A DNA stretch of 64,000 nt from QHXQ01 sp963788965 (GCA_963788965.1 CAWBIK010000008.1:124001-188000), one strand, 5' to 3'. Shown: positions 16,136 through 25,770, counted from the stretch's first letter. A program made the numbers and translations. Notes: generated by a model from the sequence alone, not told the origin.

Positions 16136-18759
16136 ATGAAGCACATGAAACCCCGACGACAGACCCCGATGTTGCAAAGATTCACGTCCGCGGCGTTGGC
16201 CGGCGCGATCTGCGTGGGCAGCGTCGTCGGCGTCAGCGTGCGCGCGCAATCCGGCGCGACCGCGACGCCGAAACGGGCCAGCACCAACTCTTACCCCGCG
16301 CTTGCGCGCTATGCGACGAACCTGACGAAGCTCGCGCGGCAAGGGCGACTGATTGCGGCAGACGAAGCGGCGAGCGGTCTGCGCCGCCTCGAAGATGCTT
16401 TAACGAACGACAACCGGCGCAGCCCCGTGCTCGTCAGCCCGCTCGACGAAGGGCGCGGCGCGCAGGTGGCGGAGCGTCTGGCGCTGAAGATCGCGGCCGG
16501 CGACGTGCCCGCAAGTTTACAGGGCAGAGAAGTGTTCCGGCTCAACCCGGATGCGCTTGCCGCCGACGTGCAAGACGCGGGCGAAGTGCAGGCACGTTTG
16601 CGCTCCGTGCTGGTGGAAGCAGCGAGCGCGGGCGGGCGCATCATCCTGTTCGTTGACGACCTGCAACGCATCGCCGAACCGCTCGCCGCCGCACAGGTGG
16701 CCGCGACCTTAAGCGACGCATCGACACGCTACGGCGTGCGCTTGATCGGCGCGACGACGCCCGACGTTTACGCCGCGCGCATCGCCGCCGAACCGAAATT
16801 GAGCGAACTGTTTCGCCCCGTGCGGCTTGAAGATGAGAGTGCCGCTGACAAGACGGCAGACGCAGAGGCGGACGCATTTGTCGGCGACAAAATCTCGACC
16901 GACCTGCGCGAGTTGATGCAGGGCGCGAAGTCGCCGAACGCGCGCGTGCCCGTCATCTTGCAAGCGGACGACACGAAGAACGGCGCACTCCGCACGTTGC
17001 TCAGTCGCAACGGCGTGTTGTTGGGCGACCGCGCGGCGCAACTCGACACGATGCGAGTTGACGTGCCGGTCAAGGCGCTTGAAGAACTGGCGAACAGCAA
17101 CCTTGTCAACCATCTCTCGCCCGACCGCCAGCTTGATTCGTTCGGGCACGTGACGGCCACGACCGGCGTGGATCAGGTGCGGACGCAGCAGAGCGGCTCG
17201 CTGCTCGGCCTCTTGCCGACTTATTCAGCACGCTCGACGGTTCAGGCATCGGCATCGCCGTGCTCGACTCCGGCATCGACGCGAAGCACAGATCAGTTGA
17301 TGGGCACGTAAAGTTCAAGAAAGACTTCACGGGCGAGAACCTGATCGACAAAGACCTCTACGGGCACGGCACGCACGTCGCCTCGACCGCCGCGGGCGTT
17401 AGCACTTCCAGCGGCAACGCCTATCAGGGCATCGCCTACAACGCCGACATCATCAACCTGCGCGTCCTCAACTCAAATGGCACAGGGCAAGTCTCTTGGC
17501 TGCTCGCCGCGTTGGACTGGATTCTCAGCCCAAGCGATCCGAACCGGCCGACCGGCGAGAAGAACTATCAGAAGTACAAGATTCGCGTCGTCAACATGAG
17601 CCTCGGCGCACCGGCCGTTGATTCTTATCGCAACGATCCGTTGTGCCGCGCCGTGCGTCGTTTAGTGGACGCAGGCATCGTCGTCGTCGCCGCCGCCGGT
17701 AACAACGGCAAGGATGCGAACGGCACAAAGCTCTACGGGCAGATTCACTCGCCGGGCAACGAGCCGTCGGCCATCACGGTCGGCGCGGTAAACACCTTCG
17801 GCACGAACGGGCGCGCGGACGACGGCATCGCCACCTATTCGTCGCGCGGGCCGACGCGCAGCTACTACACGGACGAAGCAGGCGTGCGCCACTACGACAA
17901 TCTGATCAAGCCGGAGATCAGCGCGCCCGGCAACAAGGTGATCTTCGCAGAGTCGGACGACGGCGCGACCAGACCGAACAAACTCGTCCAACTGAACCCG
18001 TCGCTCGACACCGGCATCACCGACGACGACAACAAGAAGCTCATGTACTTGTCGGGCACGTCGATGGCCACGCCCGTCGTCGCGGGCGCAGCCGCGCTGT
18101 TGTTACAAGCCAACCCGAAGCTGACGCCGAACATGGTCAAGATGCTCTTGATGTACACGGCGCAGCCCTTGAAGAACTTCAATATGTTGGAGCAGGGCGC
18201 GGGCCAGATCAACATGGACGGCGCGGTCAAACTCGCCAACCTCGTCCGCACCGACCTGCCCGCATCGCCCGCGCTCGGCACGTCGCTGCTCAAGACGAAC
18301 ACGGCCCCGACGCCGCAGTCCACCATCGCCGGTCAGACCTTCACATGGGCGCAAGGGCTGGTCATGAATTACGACTATGCCACGGGCACGAACCTGATCA
18401 TGAAGTATCAGAAGGTCTACGGCCTCGGCGTCGTCATGGGCGATGGCGTGGTCATGGGTGACGGCGTCGTCATGGGCGACACGACGATGATGTCGGACGG
18501 CGTGGTCATGGGCGACAACATCATGACCAGCGACGGTGTCGTCATGGGCGACGGCTTGCCCTTCTACTCGGTCGCCATGCTGGCCGGCAACGGCGTCGTC
18601 ATGGGCGATGGTGTCGTGATGGGCGATGGCGTCGTGATGGGCGATGGCGTGGTCATGGGTGATGGCGTCGTCATGGGCGACGGCGTGGTCATGGGCGACT
18701 CGGTCGTGCAGGCCATGTCGGCGATGATGAACGGCGACAACACGCGGTCCATGCATTAA
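16136..18759 (+). CDS. Secreted S8 subtilase with degenerate ClpB-like AAA domain and VVMGDG repeats (frame break about 17205-17225)
   Basis: Two frames (16136-about 17215 and about 17216-18759) join, with one base restored, into an 874-residue protein. A signal sequence (about 14-38) is followed by residues 53-232 that match the first AAA domain of ClpB/ClpA: ALARYATNLTKLARQGRL, AERLALKIAAGDVPASLQGR, IILFVDDLQRI (Walker B, E to D), LIGATTPDVYAARI. The Walker A site is destroyed (SPLDEGRG in place of GEPGVGKT), so ATP hydrolysis is unlikely. An I9-like propeptide follows (VPVILQADD to HLSPDRQLDSFGHVT, about 271-340). The protease domain has the intact triad: VLDSGID, GHGTHVAS and SGTSMATPVVAG. 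The C-terminus carries eleven VVMGD units. The combination is unusual. The break is probably a sequencing deletion, since motifs are intact on both sides. Confidence 0.85.
18430..18699 (+). repeat. In-frame hexapeptide repeat VVMGDG in the subtilase C-terminus
   Basis: Eleven VVMGD units are encoded. Three come first, then two spaced by TTMMSDG- and NIMTSDG-type variants, a non-repeat GLPFYSVAMLAGNG, and six perfect consecutive units. The 18-base DNA unit (gtcatgggcgatggcgtc) is almost identical between copies, which implies recent expansion. Related tandem VVWGD-type tails occur in other bacterial subtilases, from memory. Confidence 0.9.
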
Positions 18760-18772
18760 ACCAACCAACATG

Positions 18773-18795
18773 GGGCGGCCCCCGTGGGGCCGCCC
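18773..18795 (+). terminator. Hairpin after the subtilase gene
   Basis: A 10-bp perfect GC stem (gggcggcccc / ggggccgccc, loop cgt) lies 13 bases after the stop. A weak T/C-rich stretch follows. Confidence 0.6.
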
Positions 18796-18839
18796 ACACT
18801 TCACTGTTTCCCCCTCGCTTCCTGTTTGCCACCAAACAT

Positions 18840-19745
18840 ATGACATCCGCTATCACAAGCATTGGGGAAAGGCCGCACACGCCGCAACTATGCGCGGGCA
18901 ACTACGCGCCCACAGGCGCACCGCCCAGCCTCGAACTAACCGCCGCCGACCGCACCGAGATACTAGCCTTCCTCGCACAGCGGCCGGCGCACACGGTCTT
19001 CATCGCCGGTCTGGTTCACGACAACGGCGTCGTCAGTCCGTTGAACCCCGGCCTGTTTTACGGCTACCGCAATCAAGCGGGCGCGCTGGAAGGCGTCGCC
19101 CTCATCGGCGTTAAGACCGTCATCGAAGCGCGCACCGAGACGGCGCTGGCGGCGCTCGCGCCCCACACGTTAACGATCACCAAGCCTTATCTGATTCGCG
19201 GTGAACAGCAACAGATGGAGTGGCTGCTCGCCTACGCGCAACGCAACGGACGTGCGCCCCGCCTCGTCTGTCAAGAACTGCTGCTTGAGCAGACCGCGTT
19301 GGTTGCAGGCGTCGAGCCGGTGGCGGGTCTGCGCCCGGCGACGCAGGCCGATCTCGAACAGGTGGTCGCCATCAACGCCGCGCTCGCACATGACGAGAGC
19401 GGCATCGATCCGCTCAAACAAGCGCCGCAACGGATCACGCAGCGCACGGCGCGGCGCATCGCCCAAGAGCGCGTCTGGGTACTCGTCGAAGACGGGCAGA
19501 TCGTCTTCAAGACCGACGTGATCTCAGACACGCCCGAAGCCATGTTTCTTGAAGGCGTCTATGTGCGCCCCGAAGAACGCGGGCGCGGCTACGGCTTACG
19601 CTGCCTGACGCAACTGGGGAGCTACTTGCTGGCGCGCACGTCCGCCATCTGCCTCGTGGTCAATCATGTGAACGCGCGCGCGCAAAGCCTCTACTACAAG
19701 GCGGGCTATCGCCTGCACAGTCCGTATCGCACGGCCTATTTCTAA
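18840..19745 (+). CDS. GNAT family N-acetyltransferase (DUF4081-like N-terminus)
   Basis: This 301-residue protein has a C-terminal GNAT fold. The acetyl-CoA pyrophosphate loop is RPEERGRGYGLRCLTQLG (Q/RxxGxG/A pattern), preceded by the beta-strand AMFLEGVYVRP and followed by SAICLVVNHVNARAQSLYYKAGYR, typical for motif B. The N-terminal half (LTAADRTEILAFLAQRPAHTVFIAGLV) resembles the DUF4081-type domain found ahead of some GNAT domains. It would transfer an acetyl group to an amine, but the substrate is unknown. It lies between the subtilase terminator and the GGDEF-EAL gene, with 32 bases to the latter, so co-transcription with that gene is possible. Confidence 0.85.
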   Translation: MTSAITSIGERPHTPQLCAGNYAPTGAPPSLELTAADRTEILAFLAQRPAHTVFIAGLVHDNGVVSPLNPGLFYGYRNQAGALEGVALIGVKTVIEARTETALAALAPHTLTITKPYLIRGEQQQMEWLLAYAQRNGRAPRLVCQELLLEQTALVAGVEPVAGLRPATQADLEQVVAINAALAHDESGIDPLKQAPQRITQRTARRIAQERVWVLVEDGQIVFKTDVISDTPEAMFLEGVYVRPEERGRGYGLRCLTQLGSYLLARTSAICLVVNHVNARAQSLYYKAGYRLHSPYRTAYF

Positions 19746-19777
19746 ACGCACACAGGGCAGCACACCAAGCGGGTAAC

Positions 19778-22045
19778 ATGGAAACTATCTTGCAGCACAG
19801 TTCCGGCAGGCAACGGCTCATGCGACCATACCAGTGGCTCGTCATCGCCGTCGGCCTGCTTGTCGCCTGTATCGAGGTCGGGCGGCTGCCGCTGGCCACC
19901 ATCGATCTGCGCTTCCTGTTGCTGGCCGTGTTGACTCTAATCATCAGTTCGCGCGCCGCCATCAAAGTCCCGCGCTTCAATACCAACGTCACGATCTCCG
20001 ACACGTTCATCTTCCTCGCTTGCCTGTTGTACGGCGGTGCGCCGGGCGTGCTGCTCGGCGCGGCCGAAGGGCTGACTTCAGGCACGCGCATCGGCAAGAA
20101 GGCGCGCACGCTGCTTTTCAACTCGGCAGTGATGGCTTGCTCTACCGGCGCGAGCATCTGGGCGGTGCAACTCGTCTTCGGGCCGGTGCAACAGCTAATC
20201 AAGCAGAGCGCCGCGCCCTACGTCATGGCCCTGTGCGTCATGGCGCTCATCCAGTACTTCGTCAACACCATGCTGGTTGCGCTCGGCATGGCGCTCAAGT
20301 ACGACCAATCGTTCTGGCAGATGTGGAGCCGCAACTACCTGTGGTCGTCGCTGACCTATTTCGCGGGCGCGGGCGTTGCCGGCCTCATCGCCAGCAGTGT
20401 CGGCATGGTCGGCATCTACGGCTTCCTGCTCGCGCTCCCGGTGGTGGGGATTCTCTACTTCACTTACCACAAGTACCTCGACGACATACGCGCCACGGCG
20501 GCGCAGGCCGAACGCGCCGAACGCGACCGCGCCGAAGCGGAACATGCCCGCGCCGAAGCCGAGAGCGAACGTGCCGAACAGGCCGAGCGCCACGTCGAAG
20601 AACTCTCACGCCACATCGCCGAGCAGGAACGCATCGGGCGCGAACTGAAAGAGAGCCGCGAACACTTCCGCCACGTCGCTTTCCACGACACGCTCACGGG
20701 CCTGCCCAACCGCTCGCTGCTGGTCGATCATCTCAAGTCGGCCATCGAGCGCGTGCAGAACAACCCCGATCACATCTTCGCCTTAGTCTTTCTTGACCTC
20801 GACCGCTTCAAGTACATCAACGATTCGCTCGGCCATATCGCCGGGGATCAACTGCTGATCGCGGTCGCGCGCCGCCTCGAAGGTTGTCTGCGCCCGACCG
20901 ATACGGTGGCACGGCTCGGCGGCGACGAGTTCGCCATCCTGCTCGACAATCTGGACGACTACCGCGAAGCGGTCATGATCGCCGAACGCGCGCAGCAGGA
21001 GTTGACGCACCCGCTCAACCTCGGCGGGCACGAGGTCTACACGACCGCCTCCATCGGCATAACCTTGAGCACCATCGGCTACGAGCATCCCGAAGACATT
21101 TTGCGCGACGCCGATACGGCCATGTATCACGCCAAAGAGAAAGGCAAAGCGCGTTACGAACTGTTCGACGCGGCCATGCACGCTAACGCGGTCGCGCGGC
21201 TGCAACTCGAAAACGATCTGCGCCGCGCGGTCGAACGCGAAGAGTTGCTGGTCTACTACCAACCCATCGTCTCGCTGGAGGATGAGCGCATCTCCGGCTT
21301 CGAGGCGCTGGTGCGTTGGCCGCACCCGGAGCGCGGCTTCATCCCGCCCGTCGAGTTCATTTACGTGGCGGAAGAGACGGGGCTGATCTTGGAATTGGGG
21401 CGACTGGTGTTGCGCGAGGCGTGCCGGCAGTTGCGCGCGTGGCAAGCGGATTTCCCCGACCGGCAGTTGACCATGAGCGTCAACCTGTCGAGCCGCCAAT
21501 TCAGCCAGAGTAACTTGATCGAACAGATCGAGCAGATACTCAAAGAGACAGGCTTGCAACCGCGCAGTTTGAAACTTGAGATCACGGAGAGCGTCGTCAT
21601 GGAGAACGCGGGCGTCGCCAGTTCCATGCTCACACGCCTGCGCGAACTCGGCGTGCAACTCTCAATCGACGACTTCGGCACAGGCTATTCGTCGCTTTCG
21701 TATCTGCATCGCTTCCCCGTGAACACGTTGAAGATCGACCGCTCGTTCATCAGTCGTTTAGGGGCTGGCGATGAAAACACGGAGATCGTCCGCACGATTT
21801 TGACGCTGGCAAACAACCTCGGCATGGATGTCGTCGCCGAAGGCGTGGAGACGCAGAAGCAGTTGATGCTACTTAAAGAGATGCACTGCGCTTACGGTCA
21901 GGGTTACTACTTCGCCAAGCCTGTCGCCCACGACGACGCGCGGCAAATACTACAGGCCGAAGCGCGGAAGGACGACTTGTGCTCGACCAACAGCACGCCG
22001 GCCTTCGACGGCGTTGTGCCCGTGGACACGTCGCTCGTCATGTAA
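19778..22045 (+). CDS. Membrane GGDEF-EAL protein (c-di-GMP cyclase/phosphodiesterase)
   Basis: This 755-residue protein has a membrane sensor region of about six to eight helices (residues 18-232), a charged coiled coil rich in RAEAE (240-290), a GGDEF domain with the intact active site RLGGDEFAILLD (GGDEF at 381-385), and an EAL domain with EALVRWPHPERG (EAL at 509-511), DDFGTGYSSL and KIDRSF. Both enzymatic motifs look competent, so it may make and degrade cyclic di-GMP, or one activity may be dominant. The product controls motility, biofilm and exopolysaccharide, which fits the PilT, secretin and PEP-CTERM genes in the window. A long octamer inverted repeat follows the stop. Confidence 0.93.
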   Translation: METILQHSSGRQRLMRPYQWLVIAVGLLVACIEVGRLPLATIDLRFLLLAVLTLIISSRAAIKVPRFNTNVTISDTFIFLACLLYGGAPGVLLGAAEGLTSGTRIGKKARTLLFNSAVMACSTGASIWAVQLVFGPVQQLIKQSAAPYVMALCVMALIQYFVNTMLVALGMALKYDQSFWQMWSRNYLWSSLTYFAGAGVAGLIASSVGMVGIYGFLLALPVVGILYFTYHKYLDDIRATAAQAERAERDRAEAEHARAEAESERAEQAERHVEELSRHIAEQERIGRELKESREHFRHVAFHDTLTGLPNRSLLVDHLKSAIERVQNNPDHIFALVFLDLDRFKYINDSLGHIAGDQLLIAVARRLEGCLRPTDTVARLGGDEFAILLDNLDDYREAVMIAERAQQELTHPLNLGGHEVYTTASIGITLSTIGYEHPEDILRDADTAMYHAKEKGKARYELFDAAMHANAVARLQLENDLRRAVEREELLVYYQPIVSLEDERISGFEALVRWPHPERGFIPPVEFIYVAEETGLILELGRLVLREACRQLRAWQADFPDRQLTMSVNLSSRQFSQSNLIEQIEQILKETGLQPRSLKLEITESVVMENAGVASSMLTRLRELGVQLSIDDFGTGYSSLSYLHRFPVNTLKIDRSFISRLGAGDENTEIVRTILTLANNLGMDVVAEGVETQKQLMLLKEMHCAYGQGYYFAKPVAHDDARQILQAEARKDDLCSTNSTPAFDGVVPVDTSLVM

Positions 22046-22060
22046 GCACGCGGCTCACTT

Positions 22061-22136
22061 AACCACAAAGACACGAAGACACGAAAGATGATCAAAGGTC
22101 TTCTTTCGTGTCTTCGTGTCTTCGTGTCTTCGTGTT
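22061..22136. repeat. Octamer-based inverted repeat (terminator-like) between convergent genes
   Basis: The left arm (aaccacaaagacacgaagac..., 22061-22088) is tandem GACACGAA-type octamers. The right arm (22102-22136) is four copies of TTCGTGTC. Together they form a long imperfect hairpin separating the GGDEF-EAL gene from the convergent small exported protein gene. Similar CACGAAGA word repeats are familiar from intergenic DNA of Acidobacteria and Planctomycetes. Confidence 0.75.
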
Positions 22137-22148
22137 AATCGTGCTACG

Positions 22149-22541
22149 TCAGGGCATATCTACCCGCACGGCGAAAGCCTGCGTGAGCGTGCAGCCCTCT
22201 TTGTCAGTTAACTTAACGAAGATGGTTGTGTCGGTCACTGCGGTAGGCGTGCCCTTGATCGTGCCGTTCTTCTTAAACGTCAGACCCGCGGGCAGCGTGC
22301 CGCTGGTAATCTCGAAGCGATAGGGCGGCGTGCCGCCGATGGCTTCGATGTCATAGTTCGCATGGACGCCCACATAAAAATTAGGCAGGCTCTCCGTGAG
22401 AAACGTCAGCGTGGCGCATTGCGACTGGTCCTGTGCTCCGGCGTTGTTATCCGGCTTGCTGGTCCCGTCGCCTCTCGTTCGACCGAGCGCCAGACACGCG
22501 GCAGCTAGTACTAACATACCGATGACAAGAATCTTTTTCAT
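22149..22541 (-). CDS. Small exported protein with Ig-like (He_PIG-type) domain
   Basis: This 130-residue protein begins MKKILVIGMLVLAAACLALG, a signal peptide with a possible but weak lipobox. The remainder contains one Ig-like putative domain of the He_PIG or cadherin-like class: YDIEAIGGTPPYRFEITSG, then LPAGLTFKKNGTIKGTPTAV, then FVKLTDKEG. Such modules occur in tandem in large adhesins, and a single copy is unusual. Two cysteines (SQCATL and EGCTL) may form a disulfide. AGGAG lies 8 bases before the ATG at 22541, which fixes the start, although the frame is open to 22619. Function is unknown, and cell-surface or periplasmic location is inferred. Confidence 0.7.
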   Translation of the reverse strand: MKKILVIGMLVLAAACLALGRTRGDGTSKPDNNAGAQDQSQCATLTFLTESLPNFYVGVHANYDIEAIGGTPPYRFEITSGTLPAGLTFKKNGTIKGTPTAVTDTTIFVKLTDKEGCTLTQAFAVRVDMP

Positions 22542-22667
22542 GGAGTTGCTCCTTTCAATATGCCGATGAGAAGGGAAGCGAGGCCCTGAAAAGCGTGATT
22601 CTTGTACTCCAATTATCAAAGGCAGTCAATCAAAGCAACGTGGACACTTAAGCGCGGCGGCGGCGAC

Positions 22668-25265
22668 TTACTGCACGTCGAGTTGCAGCGGCAAGAGTTT
22701 GCGCACGACCTTGCGCCCGTCTGGTGTCAGGAACAGCACGCTGTCTGCGTCGAAGCCGATTGTCGTCGCACCTGACTTTAAGGCTTCAACCTCGATTTGC
22801 AGTAGCACGCCTGCGCCCGTGATTGTACCGGCGCGGCCGGGCGGCATGATCGAGAGCAGTAGCGCGCCGTCTTTCATGGCTTGCGAGAATGTCGGCGTGG
22901 CCTTCGTGTCCGTGAGGATGCCGCCTAGCGAGATGCCGCGCACGACGATGGCTTGCGGGTCGAAGCGTAACGTCGCGGAGATGAGTTCGAGCGGGGCGTC
23001 GGTTTTCAAAAACAGGTTGAGGCGCTGCCGTTCGCCGCTGCGCATGACGGCGCGCTCGGCGGTTATGCGCAACAGCGCCGCACTGGCAAACGGCGGCGGC
23101 GCTATTTGGCCGCTGCCCGGCCGTGCATCCGTCGCAGCAGTGTCAATGGCGTTAACGTAGCGCGCCTCGGCTTGTTCGTGCGTCGAGATGTCTTTGGGCG
23201 TGGCCGTTGGCGGCGCGGGCGGCGCGTCAACGGTCGCGTTCGGTTCGACGTTGACGACCGGCTGATCGTCGAGACTACCGGGCCGTTTCGCAGGCGCAGG
23301 CACGAACGTCATGCCGTTTGCGCCGGTCGCCGGTTCGACCGCGACTTCCGAGATCGCGTTAGTCGGTAGCAAGCGCGCGGCCGCCAACTGCTCCTCACGC
23401 TCAGTCTCTTCAACTAAGGCTTCGAGCGAATCGTTGTCGGGGATTTGCAGCGTGCCGCTTGGGTGCGGTTCTTCGTCGCGCGGCGTGATGGCGGGCGCGC
23501 GCACGACGTGCGGCGTGACGGCGATGATGATGTCGGTCTGTTGATCGCTGCGACGCGGGGCTGTGAACAGAGGCCCAAGAATCGGCAACAAGCCAAGCAC
23601 GGGCAGACCTTGCCGGCCGCGCGACTGCTGGTTCTGGGCGACGCTGGCGATCATCATGGTGCGGTTGTTCTCGATGCGCGCCGTGCCTTCTATGTTGCGC
23701 TCGGTGAAGATGGGCGTGAGCGTCGTCGCCGCCTGATTGGCCACGTCGTTCGACGTGATCATCATCTTCACCTGCACGTCCATGTTCTGAAAGACCTGCG
23801 GCGTGAACTCCAACGTTAGCCCCGTCTTCTCATACTGAATCACAGGATAGCCGCTGCCGCCGAAGACGCCCGCGCTGACGCCCGCCTGCGCGTTGCCGTT
23901 CGTTGTGTTGCCGACCGACAGCGGTGTGATGTTCGCCGTCTGCACGGGCACGCGCTGCCCTATGTGCGCCGTGGACTTCTCGCCGTCGAAGGCGTGTAAC
24001 TGGGTCGAAGCGATGAGCCGCGTCTGCTCTTTGCGTTGCAGGGCGACGATGCTGGACGACGGGATAAGCAGCGCCGCGCCGAAGGTGGACGGTGCGGTCA
24101 CAGCCCCGACGCCTTTGGCCAATGCCTCGCCGCCGCCGCTGATGATGCTCAAGCCCTTGTGCAAGCCACCCAGATTGCTCAGGGTCGCTTCGGTCCCTAA
24201 CTGGTTGCCAAACTGCATCAGGTCAGACCGCGACACCTCGAAGATGTTGACATCGATGACGACCTCTGCACGCTCTTTGTCGATGCTGTTGAGGATCGCC
24301 CCGATCAGGCGCACGTTCTCCGGCGTGTCGCGAACGGTCACGCTGTTCGTGGCCTTGTTCGACGCCAGCACGGTCTGCCGGCCCGCTTGCGCCGGAATGG
24401 CCGCTTGAATAAGCCGTTGAAACTCGGCCGGGTCGGCGTTCGACAAATAGAAGGTACGCACGACGAGTTGTTGATATTGCGGGCGCTTGGTCTGATCCGC
24501 GACGATGATCGTGTGACGGCTCAGGCGCTCGAAGAACAAGCCTTGCGCGATGAAGATGTGATCGAGAGCCTGCGCCGCGGTCACGTCCTCAAGTTCGACC
24601 TTGATCGAACGGCGCGGAAAGTCGCGGTCGAAGATCACATTCAACCCGACTTCCTTGCCGATGTACCGGATGAACTCTTCGAGATCGCCGCTATAGTTGA
24701 TCACACGCAACGGCACAGCCCGACGATTCGAGAGCGGCCCATTCGTCTTTGGTCTGACCGGCGCGTCGTCCGTATCGGGCCGACGTAGAGAAACCGGCGC
24801 GACCGTCACCTGTCCGCCAGTCATCTGTCCGCGCGTCTGTTCAGTTGCACTATCACGCGCCGCGCCGTCGTCTTGCCGCACCTGCGCGCGCAGCATGCGC
24901 TCCATCATCACAGGGGCTAGGCCGTTCATCTGGTCGTAGCCATACGCTTGACGATAAGCGTTATACGCGCCGACGTAATCCTTCTGCTCGGCGAAGACGC
25001 GCCCTTGCACCATCAACGCCTGCGATGCGTTGAACATCGCGCGCCTGAAGTGCAACTGATATTCGGGGTTCGCCGGGTCGGCCGCCACGGCCAGCGAAAA
25101 CTCTTCCGCCGCCTTCTCCCATTGCTGCGCCGACTCGTAGCGCATCCCCTGCTTGAAATTCTTCTCCCCCTTCTGCGCGCAGACGCGCATCGGGCTGGCG
25201 AGCAAACAGATAATGGCCAGAAACGTCAGCAGTCTCCGGGCGGGGCACAGCTTAGCCCATAACAT
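22668..25265 (-). CDS. Secretin with N-terminal TPR and C-terminal cohesin domain
   Basis: This 865-residue outer-membrane secretin belongs to the GspD/PilQ superfamily. A signal peptide (RRLLTFLAIICLLASPMRVCA) precedes a TPR block (about 33-118: GMRYESAQQWEKAAEEFSLAV, AEQKDYVGAYNAYRQAYG). An STN/N0-like domain (185-253: NYSGDLEEFIRYIGKEVGLN) and an N1 domain (267-328) follow. The secretin core is at about 413-588 (FTPQVFQNMDVQVKMMITS, VPVLGLLPILGPLF, TDIIIAVTPHVVRAP). The last 130 residues form a cohesin-like domain (LELISATLRFDPQAIVVRG, GVLLQIEVEALKSG). The pore could serve type II secretion or type IV pili; no other pilus or secretion gene adjoins it, only pilT 9 kb away. The start at 25265 has GAGGAG upstream and removes 12 non-signal residues. 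Confidence 0.88.
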   Translation of the reverse strand: MLWAKLCPARRLLTFLAIICLLASPMRVCAQKGEKNFKQGMRYESAQQWEKAAEEFSLAVAADPANPEYQLHFRRAMFNASQALMVQGRVFAEQKDYVGAYNAYRQAYGYDQMNGLAPVMMERMLRAQVRQDDGAARDSATEQTRGQMTGGQVTVAPVSLRRPDTDDAPVRPKTNGPLSNRRAVPLRVINYSGDLEEFIRYIGKEVGLNVIFDRDFPRRSIKVELEDVTAAQALDHIFIAQGLFFERLSRHTIIVADQTKRPQYQQLVVRTFYLSNADPAEFQRLIQAAIPAQAGRQTVLASNKATNSVTVRDTPENVRLIGAILNSIDKERAEVVIDVNIFEVSRSDLMQFGNQLGTEATLSNLGGLHKGLSIISGGGEALAKGVGAVTAPSTFGAALLIPSSSIVALQRKEQTRLIASTQLHAFDGEKSTAHIGQRVPVQTANITPLSVGNTTNGNAQAGVSAGVFGGSGYPVIQYEKTGLTLEFTPQVFQNMDVQVKMMITSNDVANQAATTLTPIFTERNIEGTARIENNRTMMIASVAQNQQSRGRQGLPVLGLLPILGPLFTAPRRSDQQTDIIIAVTPHVVRAPAITPRDEEPHPSGTLQIPDNDSLEALVEETEREEQLAAARLLPTNAISEVAVEPATGANGMTFVPAPAKRPGSLDDQPVVNVEPNATVDAPPAPPTATPKDISTHEQAEARYVNAIDTAATDARPGSGQIAPPPFASAALLRITAERAVMRSGERQRLNLFLKTDAPLELISATLRFDPQAIVVRGISLGGILTDTKATPTFSQAMKDGALLLSIMPPGRAGTITGAGVLLQIEVEALKSGATTIGFDADSVLFLTPDGRKVVRKLLPLQLDVQ

Positions 25266-25590
25266 CTTGTTGGACTCCTCGTGAGCTAGGCGCATTTTCA
25301 TGGGATTGCCGCTTCCTTCACAGCAGACAGAGGATGGGGCGCTCGGTGAAGCGTTAACCGGACAAAAGCGGTTCGGGCCCGTAAAGAACTAACGTAAAGA
25401 TCGACCGCCGACAGGTCGGCCGCCATTTGAATTATGAAGACGCCCTACCTTGCTTGTCAATGTTTAACATACGGACGCAGCAAGTATTTACAAGGCGTCA
25501 CCGCCCAATCGCGGCTTGAATTTCAGATGGAAAGACGGGTAGGTTAACAGTCGCTTATGAGGTTTCGGTCAGCGTCTTGCTCGTTACTGT
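25266..25590. other. Intergenic region upstream of the secretin gene
   Basis: These 325 bases contain a good minus-strand promoter candidate (25431-25460) and no gene. A small hairpin (gccgacaggtcggc, 25408-25421) lies just inside the predicted transcript start. Confidence 0.5.
25431..25460 (-). promoter_or_regulatory. Sigma-70-type promoter candidate for the secretin gene
   Basis: On the minus strand TTGACA (25455-25460) and CATAAT (25431-25436) are separated by 18 bases, matching the consensus at 11 of 12 positions. The transcript would carry a leader of about 160 bases before the ATG at 25265. Confidence 0.55.
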
Positions 25591-25770
25591 TCAGCGCGCG
25601 ATCCGGCCCTTCGCGCCGAAGCCGAAGGCCAGCAGGAAGAAGCCGGCCGCGATGAGGGCGAAGTATATCTCGCCCCGTCGAATATACTGGACCAGCGCCG
25701 CCGACAGCGCCAAGACGGCCGCCAAGATTGACAGGAGCAGAGTTAATTTAGCGTAGCCTTCTTTCGTCAT
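25591..25770 (-). CDS. Small two-helix membrane protein
   Basis: This 59-residue protein is built almost wholly of two membrane segments: LTLLLSILAAVLALSAALVQYI and IYFALIAAGFFLLAFGF. They are joined by the short basic turn RRGE, and the C-terminus is basic (AKGRIAR). AAAGGAG six bases ahead of the ATG at 25770 strongly supports translation and this start; the frame is open to 25812 but without signal. No family is recognised. It might be a small membrane regulator or stress protein. The neighbours (SET protein upstream, secretin downstream) give no functional clue. Confidence 0.65.
   Translation of the reverse strand: MTKEGYAKLTLLLSILAAVLALSAALVQYIRRGEIYFALIAAGFFLLAFGFGAKGRIAR

Noticed and set aside
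18103..18846. Long minus-strand frame rich in His/Asp (HDHAVAHDD) opposite the subtilase
   Set aside because: It is the mirror of the VVMGDG repeat and the protease frame. The plus-strand protein has intact catalytic motifs and explains the DNA.
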